Assembly (NCBI GenBank): GCA_000697335.1
Contig: JNEM01010494.1
Span: 1 to 64,000, forward strand
Direction of reading: 5' to 3'
Length of the DNA: 64,000 bases
DNA from: Conidiobolus incongruus B7586
Taxonomy: Eukaryota > Entomophthoromycota > Entomophthoromycetes > Entomophthorales > Conidiobolaceae
This document shows positions 23,341-33,963 of this stretch, piece by piece; positions within the stretch are counted from its first letter, which is position 1; the number at the start of each line of letters is the position of its first letter. A program made the position numbers and the translations under genes. The notes under the pieces were generated by a model. The model worked only from the letters and a program-made list of their open reading frames with translations. It made no database searches and was not told the DNA's origin.

Positions 23341-25716
23341 TTAACTCATATTAAAAAAATCAGTAATTTTAGTTTGATTGGCATTTGTGGAAGTTGCCCA
23401 ATGTTTATAATAATAGAGTTTTAAATATAAGGTTTGTAATATATCTTTCACATAGGTTTTATCCAAATTGGATGCCTTATTATCAACTATCAAAATATTA
23501 ATATAAATAATGAATAATTTAAATGAAATATTATATTTGATTGGTTACCAATTGATCCATGTAAATTATGTAAAAAATCTCCCAATTTCCCAATTGAATA
23601 CTAAAATAAATATATTAATAAACGATATATTATATAAATAATAATATAAATAATTACCAAATATTGAGGATTAAAAATATTAGGAGTAATTAAAAGGGAA
23701 CTCAATTTTAAGATATTACCAAATTCAATAAAATTAGTTTGATTTGTAACTTTAAAGGGTGATTTTAAATTTTCTTTGGGGAATATAATGGCATTAATGT
23801 CAATGATGTTATAATCGTGATTCCACTATACATTCATCAGTTATAAATAATTAATATAATCAAGTGATATACTTACATCTCCGGAATCTGAATCAAATCC
23901 ACAAACATTTTTGAAGCTTTTGAATATTAATGACGATTTAAATTGTCTAATCTTTTCATTGGAGCTGGACAATTTGTTGAGGAATAGGATAAGCCATTCC
24001 AAGTTCTCTGAGGTTTGTGATAGTATGCATGGGAATAATTGGCAGAGTCGATTAAATAAATTGGATGACATCCAGCTCTCTGGAGATTTGATGGTTTCAG
24101 CGATACTTACATTAATTAAATTATTTAGAGTATCATAATGTTTTAGTAAAGTGTCATCCATAATCATTAGTATACCTATTAATAAGATTTGATCTTGAAT
24201 TTCTGATGATAACTCAGATTTTCTGTCATATAAATTAATTTATCGCCATATTAATATAAATTATATATATTACCGATATTTAATTAATTCGATCCAAAAT
24301 TTCAAAATTAATTCCAAACTATAATGAGGGAAATCAATATGAGTTTTATCTAATTAAAATAAATCAATAATAATATAAAAATAATGAAATTGTGTTAAAT
24401 TACCTGATGCTAATAATCTTTTATTTGATTTAAGTTCTCTAAAAGCGATACTAATAGTTAAATCTGAGATTGAGATAGTTTCATCAAATATGGCAGATGA
24501 GCATCCTAATTGTAATAAATACTTTTTATTATTCTCCCAATCTATGATCTCATCGATAGATACATCCTAAACAACGAATTTAATACCGATATAATCATTA
24601 TTATTTATAATGAATACCTTATCGTGAATTTGTCTTAATAAAGATTGATAACTAGTAATACAATGATGAGGATTTCGACTATTTAATAATAATCCAAAAT
24701 TGGACTTTTTCTTCTGATTTTTATTATTGGATAAATTAGTGAATAAATTATCATCAAACTTGTCTAACAATTCTTCTTGATTCTATCAATTATAATAATG
24801 TTTTATATAAATGATAAAAGGAATTGAGTGAAGTTATTTACATTATTAAACCATTTAAAAAATCTGTAAACGGTAATGTGATGTTCTAAAATATCTTCTT
24901 TAATTATCTAATTAATTTATAGTGTAAGTATTAAGTAATAATTATTTATAAATAAAGCTACTTGTTTCACTCTGTCATTTTGTTCAATATCGATAACATC
25001 ATCAATCAAATCCAAATTATAATCCAATTCATTTGTTTCAGAATTATTCTATTTCAACCATTAATTGAATAATGTTACTATCTTATATTCATATATTACA
25101 GAAGATGATAAGTGTTCTTTAATCTTGTACACTGCTGACTTTTCCTTGTCTCTCAGTAATTTCTTTAAAGAGAATTGATACTTATTCTCTTCTGGTAACG
25201 ATGCTTTATCTTCTTCTTGGATGATCATATCTTTTAATAGATTTTCTTCGGTTGAATTGGATCTATTAAAGGGTTAGACTAAAATTACTTGAAATAATAT
25301 TATTCATTGATCGATATTACTTGGATAATAATCCTTGGAATATATTAAAACTTTTATCTAATTCTGAGTCTAAATCATCATCGGATAAATTGGGCTATAA
25401 AATTTGAATAAGAATAAGTATATGAAATGAAGTATAATAAAAATATATTCATACTTCAGATTTTTCACTTTTGGATCCTGCAGGTAACAAATTCGAAAAA
25501 CTATCAATATTTTTAGTGTCTTCAGTCTTTCCCTTTTTAAAATATTGCTTGAGTGAATTTTGATTTTCAATTTCTCTCTTTCTAAAAATTTTTTAGAAAA
25601 ATATTAAAAAAGAACTGTTAAAATGTTAAAATATTATTAAAATAAATTTTATAAAAGCTATTTTTTTGAAAAAAATTTTGTATATTTTTATATTACTTTG
25701 AACTTCGAGTTTGCAT
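23341..25716 (-). CDS. Nse6/SLF2-like (CANIN-type) SMC5/6 loader candidate with terminal PIP boxes
   Basis: Thirteen exons join in frame from ATG 25716 to the stop at 23341, giving 550 residues: 25697-25716, 25455-25581, 25321-25394, 25100-25262, 24962-25048, 24842-24907, 24618-24782, 24404-24566, 24274-24349, 23877-24222, 23658-23825, 23549-23600, 23341-23486. The start YQFSLKKLLRDKEKSA of the central region and the all-helical remainder resemble the CANIN domain of SLF2/Nse6, which recruits SMC5/6 to damaged DNA. This assignment is moderate only. Two PCNA-binding-like octapeptides stand out: QNSLKQYF at residues 14-21 and QTKITDFF at 540-547, three residues from the end; both fit Q-x-x-hydrophobic-x-x-aromatic-aromatic. 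Acidic linker residues ~45-75. An octamer promoter copy lies 85 nt upstream. Confidence 0.6.
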
Positions 25717-25793
25717 TATTAATAATTTGAGTATAATTTAAAATAACACCAACTTAATTCAAAATTTAATATTTGTAACTTTAAATTTAATTA

Positions 25794-25801
25794 TTATGGG
25801 A
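25794..25801 (-). promoter_or_regulatory. TCCCATAA promoter-like octamer (Nse6-like gene)
   Basis: Sense-orientation octamer, 85 nt before the ATG of the 20-nt first exon at 25716. Its position supports that start codon. Confidence 0.5.
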
Positions 25802-27481
25802 TAGTTGATTATTTTTGTTTAATTGCATTTAATATAAAGTTTAATGTATTAAATATTAATATCATAGAAATTGTTTAATAGTTATATTCAAAATTTGTTT
25901 TATTTAAAATGACTTAAATTTTTTTTGAAAGTCTCAATAATTTTTATTTGATAATATGAAGTTTTTATGGTGTGACCGGATACCTTGATTCAATTTATTA
26001 TCTTATCAATCCTGATACAATTCAAACTTTTTGACAGTATTCAGATTCCAACGTGATTAATTCAAACAAATAACTTTTGAATACAAGTTATTCAATTAAA
26101 TATCTTTATTATTATATAAATAGGCAAGGAAAATGCGAATATAACAATTATAATGGATCTACAGAAAAATCACTGGAATACTGATTAATTTTTTTTCTTG
26201 ATTAATGTTAAATTTACGATATATATAAATTCAAAAAATAAAGAGATATCACAAAAGTTATATTTAGTTCTAATCATATTATTGGCCAATATAATACTGA
26301 ATTGATTCTGATGATTCAATTGATGTTGTTTGATTTATTTAAATATATGATTCACTTTAATTTAAATTGATTGAACTATCAGTATATTATTTTAATATTT
26401 ATTAAACTACAACTAGAATATTGTTATCATTAATTTTAAATTTAATTTTATTATATTTATTATATTAATGGGAAAGACTTTGTCATTAAAAACGCAATGA
26501 TATAAATAAGTATTTAGGTCATATTTAACAAAATAAAAATTATAAAAATATGTTCCTATTGTAATAAAAAGATGTGTAATTAGTTTCCTTAGAACACACA
26601 ACTGCTTTCTTCTACATCATTTAACAATTATAAATAATAATTATTCTTCCATTAAGCGCTATTTATGATGAATACTTCAAAAATTCCAAATTCAAGTATT
26701 GAAAATATGTAAATAATGCAATATATATACGATTATGGTGATTTTTTAAACAGTTTTTGTTATAATAAACATTAAAGAGATTACAACTATTAAATAACAT
26801 TGAATGTAATATTGGGTGCTATCTAGAACTTAGTTTACAATGAATATTTCACTTGATAAAATATTTAATAGTGTATACAATAGTAAATCAGCATTAGTAA
26901 TTAATATTCAAAATTTATATGTTGATAAAATATTTACTTCTACATATAAGTATCAAAAAATCAAAATTGCATCTGTTTAGCAATTAAATATCTGTAACTT
27001 TCTCAAAATTGTATTTTTTTGCAAAATGACTATGATATTCATACAATCATTCCTTTGAATACAATATATATAGCTGAATTTACAATGATATAACATCAAT
27101 CACACACCTTTGTTATCTCTTACAATTCTCAGTTATATTTCTAACTATATATACAAGGATCCTTTGGGTAAATTATATTGAAAAGTTTTTATTTTTCAAC
27201 GATAATTTCACCTTTTAATTATAAGTACAACCTCTTGTTTAATAATTGAATTTTGATAAATAAATTTCAACAAATTATCAAATAAAAATGAATTTTAGAT
27301 CATTTTTGGATAATTATATTTCAAAATGATATATTTTATCTAATTATCAGTTACACTATAAATAATTATTATTTTATTTGTTCTTATTGAAAGTATTGAG
27401 TGAATCAGATAAGGAAATTCACAAACTAATCAATTTCGTGAATGATCTAAAATGAATTAATTGTGACTCAGTTTCTGTTTT
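25802..27481. other. Intergenic AT-rich DNA
   Basis: No gene supported. A TATA-like word (TATATAAATAGG) near 26113 is followed by a very short frame, MDLQKNHWNTD, starting near 26153, which may be another orphan promoter fragment or chance. Confidence 0.5.
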
Positions 27482-27489
27482 TATATAAA
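27482..27489 (+). promoter_or_regulatory. TATA-like element before ARGJ
   Basis: TATATAAA 90 nt before the ARGJ start. This gene has no TCCCATAA octamer, so it may use a TATA-type promoter; in AT-rich DNA the match alone is weak. Confidence 0.35.
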
Positions 27490-27571
27490 TCAAACCTTTG
27501 GCCTGTGAATGGTTTTTTAATTCATAGTAATAGTAATAATAATAAAATAATTAATAGCATAATCTTTAACA

Positions 27572-28894
27572 ATGCTATATCGCCAACTCACTCGCTCATT
27601 AAATTTCAAATTATATAGAAACTCTATCATGTCTTTTACAACAGTTGTTCAAGCTTCTGATTTGCCAAAAGGTTTCTTGGCTGCTGGTGTCTCTGCAAAT
27701 ATCAAGAAAACCACAGTAAACGACGTCAGTTTAATTGTGAGTGAAGTCCCTACAGTTGCTGCAGCTGCCGTGTTTACTCAGAACAAATTCTGTGCTGCAC
27801 CCGTCGTTGTTTGCAAAGAAATCTTACAAGCTCATCAACACAAAGGAATTCGAGCTATTGTTGTCAACTCCGGAAGGGCTAACGCTGTCACCGGAGAAGT
27901 AGGATTGAAAAATGCTAAAACTATGGCCGCTTTAACCGATTCTGAACTTAACTTCAGTCCTTCTAATAATGCTCCTTCTACTCTTGTGATGTCCACTGGT
28001 GTTATTGGTCATCACCTTCCCATGGATAAGATCGAAGCAGGCATTAAATCTGCCGCCAAGTTATTAAGAAACACCCCTGAAAGCTGGCTTGCATGTGCTG
28101 AAGGATTTATGACGACTGATACTCAACCTAAACTTATAGCTAAGACATTTAGACTTCCTTCTGGAGGAGAATATCGACTTGCTGGTATTTCCAAGGGCGC
28201 TGGTATGATTCACCCCAATATGGCCACCTTATTGAGTGCTGTTGCAACCGATATCAACATCGCACCAGAATGCTTGAACAAAGCACTTAAATATGCTACA
28301 GAACGTTCTTTCAACGCCATCTCTGTTGATGGTGACACTAGTACCAATGACACCTGTGCTGTCCTTGCAAATGGTCAAGCTAATAACCCTAACATTGCTG
28401 AAGAAGGATCTCCTGATTTTAACCAATTCCAATCTGATCTCACAGAAATTATGATCCAATTAGCTCAAAAGATTGTTAGAGATGCTGAAGGAGCTACCAA
28501 ATTTGTCCAGGTTAAGGTGAGGAACGCTCTTAACTTCCAAGAAGCTAAGACCATTGCCTCATCTATTGTCACCTCTTCCCTTGTTAAAACCGCATTATAT
28601 GGAAATGACGCCAACTGGGGTCGAGTTGTATGTGCCATTGGTTACAGCGGTGTCGAAAGCGTCGATCCTTCCAAAGTATCATTGACTATTTACCCTCAGG
28701 ATAAATCAGCTCCTTTGGAATTATTGAAGAATGGTGAACCTATTGAAATGGATGAGGAGCGTGCTTTGGAAGTAATGCAACAGGGAGAAATTAACATTGA
28801 AGTAGATTTAGGTCTTGGTAATGAAGAAGCCACCATGTGGACCTGTGATATGTCTCACGAATACGTCACCATTAACGGCTCATATCGCTCTTAA
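27572..28894 (+). CDS. ARG7: Bifunctional glutamate N-acetyltransferase/ornithine acetyltransferase, mitochondrial
   Basis: Single-exon gene for 440 residues, the usual ArgJ length. It recycles acetyl groups in the arginine pathway, moving acetyl from N-acetylornithine to glutamate. The first ~20 residues (MLYRQLTRSLNFKLYRNSI) are basic and fit a mitochondrial presequence; a second Met at residue 20 is an alternative start. ArgJ is made as a precursor that cleaves itself before a threonine, here T219 in KGAGMIHPNMATLL, making alpha and beta chains. Other family marks are VVNSGRANAVTG (98-108), TTDT (181-184), SVDGDTSTNDT and GNDANWGR. Codons are enriched in C-ending forms relative to its surroundings, suggesting good expression. 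Yeast calls this gene ARG7; bacterial name argJ. Confidence 0.96.
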   Translation: MLYRQLTRSLNFKLYRNSIMSFTTVVQASDLPKGFLAAGVSANIKKTTVNDVSLIVSEVPTVAAAAVFTQNKFCAAPVVVCKEILQAHQHKGIRAIVVNSGRANAVTGEVGLKNAKTMAALTDSELNFSPSNNAPSTLVMSTGVIGHHLPMDKIEAGIKSAAKLLRNTPESWLACAEGFMTTDTQPKLIAKTFRLPSGGEYRLAGISKGAGMIHPNMATLLSAVATDINIAPECLNKALKYATERSFNAISVDGDTSTNDTCAVLANGQANNPNIAEEGSPDFNQFQSDLTEIMIQLAQKIVRDAEGATKFVQVKVRNALNFQEAKTIASSIVTSSLVKTALYGNDANWGRVVCAIGYSGVESVDPSKVSLTIYPQDKSAPLELLKNGEPIEMDEERALEVMQQGEINIEVDLGLGNEEATMWTCDMSHEYVTINGSYRS

Positions 28895-29364
28895 AATTTT
28901 TATCACTATTAGCTTAGCTGATATAAAGTCTATAATCTTATTTAATCAAATTATATATTTTTACCATCATAAACATGACACTATGTTTGAAACATATTTT
29001 CTATGTCCTTAATACAATTAGCTTTATTATATCAATCAACATCAACTTGATTTATAATGGCATTTTAGATCTGAATTGATATCAAATACAAATATGATAA
29101 ATAATATGAATCATGTAATCACTACATTTGCCTATCATTTCTTATCATTTTCAATTAAAAAATATCTAAGGTTTAATAATCATTCTTAAACTGAAAGAGT
29201 ATTTTGGTTTATATAAATAATTAATTATCCCTTAAAATAATAAAATTTTAAATATTTAATTTATTTTTCAAGTCAAATTCCATGAATTTAGTCTATAAAT
29301 TGTATTCATAATTAAAATATATTTCAATCACATTATAAAAAAATATATAAATTATAAGAAAAGA
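28895..29364. other. Intergenic spacer between ARGJ and the LAS1-like gene
   Basis: About 470 bp of AT-rich DNA between two convergent genes. No gene or clear terminator structure is seen. Confidence 0.5.
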
Positions 29365-31342
29365 TTATAGTCTTTGGTAAGCTGGAATATAGGGTGGCAG
29401 GTTATCATATTCTAAAGGTAAATTCAAATCAGGTAATTAGTTGATATTGAAGCAACCAAATGGAACACACTTCATATTATTACCGAAATTAAATAGGTGA
29501 ACCAAGTCCATTTGAAGCGTTTTGCTAAATCAATTATATGAGATTTTAAATTGTAATAAAATTCTAAATTAAAACTTACCTTGGGTTTTTTGATCATTTT
29601 ATCGACATCTTGTTTTTCAGATTCTAAATCTAGAGAACATTTGGCAAAAGTAGAATCTTAACTTGTCTAAAATATAATGTTGTTAAATATGCTTAGAAAA
29701 ATCAAACAAAATAATTACTGATTGAACATAATTTTGAATGAGAGGCAGGCAATTCTGAATTTTTGCCTTGATATCTTCGTCACAATCGATCATGTTAGTT
29801 AATATTGTATAGGTGATAAAATAAATAGATAAGTCCAAAGCCTTAAATATATGATATTATATTATTACTATAGATTAGGATTCTCTAAGAACACAGTCTG
29901 AACTTCATCCCAATCTATTCCAAAACCAATCTTCTTTTTCACTATTAAATCTCATTTCATTAGCTGAACAATTCAAGCAACTATACTTGATTTCATTAAT
30001 AAAACATAATATGAATATAGTAAAAAATAAAATACCATAACTAGGAAATCCAATTAAATCAACAGAACTCGATAAATTAGATGAAGACTAAATTATTTTG
30101 AATTTTTCAAAAAAATGTTTTGAAAATATAAAATTGCATTAAAATAGCCCAATAATATTTTTGAATGCTTAGATAAAGATACTACATTACATAAGTTAAT
30201 TAATTTTATATAATTGAATGTAGTAAGTATATACCTTGATCTTTTGTCATTTCTTTGAGCATTGTTTGAACTAAGTCATCCATAAAGTGAGTAACGTTAG
30301 AATTGAGTTGTAGAAGCAGAGGTTTCCAAATTGCAAGAGCCTCTATGAACACATTGAGCTCTTCCATAGAATGTCTTTTCCTAGAGTAAGATTTGTATCT
30401 ATCCTAGTTATATGAAATTTAAATTTTCTCACTTCTTTCTTTGTGGAACTAAAAATCCAGGTCGAAGAAGAATTGAGGTAAGTAGCTCGTAACCAACTTC
30501 ATTTTGGATTCGTTTTAATAAATCGGTAATAACATCTGAACCAGGAGCGAAATCAATGAAAGATTCTTTCAGTGTATCCACTTCAATTCCTAAAAATATA
30601 AATATAAATATTAATCAATAGGAATGATGATTAGGGAAATTAAAATACCTTTAAGGTATTGTTTTCTAGTGAGTTTATATGTGTTAATAGATTCTATTAT
30701 CTCCTCATCAGAAATTATATCAGGTTCAGGAATATCCCAATAATTATCTCTGAGCCGATCCAGGGCCTAATTAATACTATAATAAATAGAATTGATAAAA
30801 AATGATTTGAATAATATTACTTTGTAGACAGCTTCTTTCAATCGAAGTAAACTGGGAACGGATTCGTGTGTAGCCTGATGTCTTAGATCAATCCACCATA
30901 ATGGCAAATTCATTTTTTCGGCAATTGTTGAAACTGAAGTCATGTATATTCCTTTTCTTTCCGAGTCTGTTACTCCACTTATAAATCTTCAAATTTAAAT
31001 TAATTTAATGCTTGGGGTACGAGATATATAAAATAGTTTTACCTAACGAAAGCTGTTGAAAACATTAACCTTAATTCCAATTGGGAAACCTGATATTGGA
31101 TTGGAATATTTTGGTTAGATAGTTCCCTTTCAACCACCTGGACATGGTGGGATGTTGCAATTACAAAATGAGGTACTTTGCCTCTGCATAACCAAGCTTT
31201 CACCTATGTTTTTAAGTCAGCCAAAACTTTATCGTAAAAGTAATCATTACTCTTTTAACACCTTCTAATCTATTAGGGTGGCCAGGAGGTGAATATGACC
31301 ATTTTGAAACTGTATTAAATTCATCTTCATCGACCCAAGGTA
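29365..31342 (-). pseudogene. LAS1: LAS1-like pre-rRNA processing endonuclease, apparently decayed
   Basis: Exons 31251-31342, 31043-31203, 30821-30986, 30649-30766, 30433-30589 and 30235-30380 join cleanly with good splice sites. They read VPWVDEDEFNTVSKWSYSPP, KAWLCRGKVPHFVIATSHH, LPLWWIDLRHQATHESVPSL: the Las1 domain, including the HEPN RNase motif RHQATH. Las1 with Grc3 cuts ITS2 during 60S maturation. Both ends look damaged. No ATG can be joined to the first exon. The C-terminal part is recognisable (NCLPLIQNYVQ, MKCVPFGCFN, LPLEYDNLPPYIPAYQRL) but needs several frame changes and holds in-frame stops: near 29897 (TGA after FWNRLG), near 29660 (TAA in TS*DSTF) and near 29437 (TAA before LPDL). 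Either a decaying copy, or a gene with unusual splicing or sequencing errors. An octamer lies 118 nt upstream of the first exon. Confidence 0.6.
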
Positions 31343-31452
31343 CTATTTAGGTATTTTTTCATCAGTGATTATTATATGAATTATTTAATCTGATTTTTTT
31401 TTCATTACTATCAATATTACCTCAATTTATTTTATAATTTCTATATTAATTA

Positions 31453-31460
31453 TTATGGGA
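31453..31460 (-). promoter_or_regulatory. TCCCATAA promoter-like octamer (LAS1 side)
   Basis: Minus-strand octamer 118 nt before the first recognisable LAS1 exon, inside the divergent LAS1/PNN spacer. It points toward LAS1. Confidence 0.5.
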
Positions 31461-31630
31461 TTAGAGAGAGGGTATGACCCTTATTAACTTTAATCAAGTC
31501 AGGTCAATCTAAGTAATGATGAAAAATATATAATTAATATAATTTAATATTAATATTAATGAATGACCAATTAATTACAATGATTTTAATTTTCTAGCAT
31601 CTCAACTATTGTTCAACTTTAAAGTTTAAT

Positions 31631-31638
31631 TTCCCATA
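31631..31638 (+). promoter_or_regulatory. TCCCATAA promoter-like octamer (PNN side)
   Basis: Plus-strand octamer 122 nt before the PNN ATG at 31753. Together with the copy at 31453-31460 it gives the divergent promoter one copy per gene, each in sense. Confidence 0.55.
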
Positions 31639-31752
31639 ATTAGTAAATTATATTAATACATTATAAAATCAATTCAATGCTTAGATGTTCTCAATTGTAA
31701 TATTGATAACTCAAATTTAAGAATAAAATCAATAATTATATACATCATTCAA

Positions 31753-33019
31753 ATGACAAGGTATTTTTAAATTATTAGTGTATATTTCCATTATCTAATA
31801 TTAATTAAATAGTGACGCGTCTAAATATCCTTCGGTTGAAATTCAGGAAAAGGCTGAAATTTCGGAAAATAGAGAAGTTTCACATAGAAAAGTAAGACTA
31901 ATTCTTTAGGTGTTCTAAAAAATATTAATTGTTATTTGATTTTTAGAGGGACTCTTCTCCCGAGTCTAAGAGAGCTAGAAAGGAATTGACTAATGATGAT
32001 CGTAAACGCGGCCAGAGGTTATTTGGTATGCTTTTGGGAACTCTGAACCAGAGAAAAACCGAAATTCAAGAGAAAAGCGATACTGTAATAAAACTATGCT
32101 ATCTTTTATTATGTTATTCATTTTTTATTTATTTATTTTAGGATATTAAAAGAGAAGAAATACACAAAAAATTACAGGAAAAACTTGAAGCAGAAAATAT
32201 GAAAATAGCTGAAGACATGAGGAAAGAAATACAGTCAAAAAAAGAAATGGATGCTCGTAGAAGATTGATTAGTGAACATCTTAAGGCCACTACCAGGGTA
32301 CAATATAATAATATTTTTAAAATTATTTCTAGTTTTACTAATACAATTATTAGAGAGGTTATAAACGAGAGTTAGATTCCAAATTAGTTCACTTCTTAGT
32401 CACTGAAACAGATCCACCTATCTACTATCTCCCATACAAGCTAACCGACCAGCAAAAACAAAAAATCCAAGACCAAATAGAAGAATTTGAAAAGAGGGCT
32501 GCAAGAGAGATTGAAGAGGAAGAACAATGGAAGCAACAAGATAAGGACTATCTTACTAACTTAAATTCAATTCCAAATAGGTCCAATGAAAATGAAAAGC
32601 CCGTTGCAAATAAGGATAATAATGGACATGATATAGAAAAACACTTAGAATCCAATTCACCAATTTCAAAACCTAAAGAAAATGGAAACGAATCTGAATT
32701 ACCACATTCCAACGAAGCTGGTGGAAAGCCCCCACAATCTCCCAATCCCAAAGAATCTCAATATAATACTCCAACTGAAACCAAAGTACAGTCAGGATCG
32801 CAACCTGTTGTGGATCCAGAAACTGACGAAAAACTCGAGCCTTCGCCTGAAAAAGAGGACAAAAATGTCACTACAGAACAGGGACATAAAGAGGTAAATA
32901 ATGAAATTCTCGAAAATAACGATACTTCAAAATCCAAATCCAGCAAATCTAAAGAAATCTCTTTATCAAATGAACATCGTCCAGACAAAGAATTTTCTAA
33001 TGAGGGTATTGAAGATTAA
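31753..33019 (+). CDS. PNN: Pinin/SDK/memA-domain splicing protein
   Basis: Five exons (31753-31760, 31813-31891, 31947-32084, 32142-32297, 32354-33019) encode 348 residues; the first exon is only 8 nt, ending inside codon 3. The pinin domain covers residues ~30-185: KRARKELTNDDRKRGQRLFG, MLLGTLNQRKTEIQEK, then a long charged coiled coil and PPIYYLPYKLTDQQKQKIQ, the family hallmark. Pinin is a nuclear speckle protein associated with the exon junction complex (RNPS1/SAP18) and acts in alternative splicing. The last ~160 residues are acidic, Ser/Pro/Lys-rich and disordered, as in other pinins, but without an animal-type SR tail beyond SKSKSSKSK. Divergent from LAS1. Confidence 0.88.
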
Positions 33020-33963
33020 ACACTATTTGCATTAAATCATTAATATATTTATTTTATCTTTTTAACCAAGTTGCTTTGAACAACTCAATATTTTTTATTA
33101 TCAGCCTTATACAATCTTTAAACTATTTTCATTTAACTATAAATCAATATTAACCATACATATAATGATAGTTTAAGTTTTTATAATTTTGAAAAATATT
33201 GAAATATTATTTGCCGGATATAAATAATATATTTTACCTATATTTCGTTTTTCTGACATAAGATCATATTACTTTAAATTACATATTTAAACCAGTTCTA
33301 ACCTCAAAAATTGTTATGAAAATTCAAACAAGTATTTAATATCATGGAGAGGGATAGATTAAAATATTTTGACAATTCACTGTGCTTAAGATAAATTCCA
33401 TATACTTTAAGAAAATTCATTAGATATCATAAACCACTTTTTATAAACAAATTAATATTGGTATGATTTTGGAATAATCATAAAAGTTAATATTTGAACA
33501 TAAATACATCAATAATAAATTTAGTCAAGAAAAAGTGATTAATATGGAAAATTATCAAAAGTTTTATTTAACCAAACTTATGATATAATATTGAAAAATG
33601 CAAATTTGATCAAAGATGGAAAGGGAATTATAAATGAACTAATGTCAATGTGAAAACGAATATAATATATATGTTAAAAATGTCAATCATACAAAATTCA
33701 ATATTTTGAATATTGATAATATTTCTATCACTAATTTATATTTGATTTATTAAATATAATTAAAAATACTTTAAACTCCAAAAAGTTTGATCAAAAAAGA
33801 ATATTCCATCATTTGGAAAATATAACAGATTAAGCCTGGAATGTAATTTAAAATTAGAGTACTATCGAATTATGCCTACAATAATATACAGTAATTTAGA
33901 GATATGTGTTGAAAATAGTAAATTATATACTTGAATGAGAGACATGATATCAAATTGATAGCA
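33020..33963. other. Intergenic AT-rich DNA
   Basis: About 940 bp between the convergent PNN and 5-phosphatase genes; nothing coding or structural is seen. Confidence 0.6.

Noticed and set aside
26413-26601. 62-codon minus-strand frame
   Set aside because: AT-driven frame with no promoter octamer, splice context or recognisable motif.
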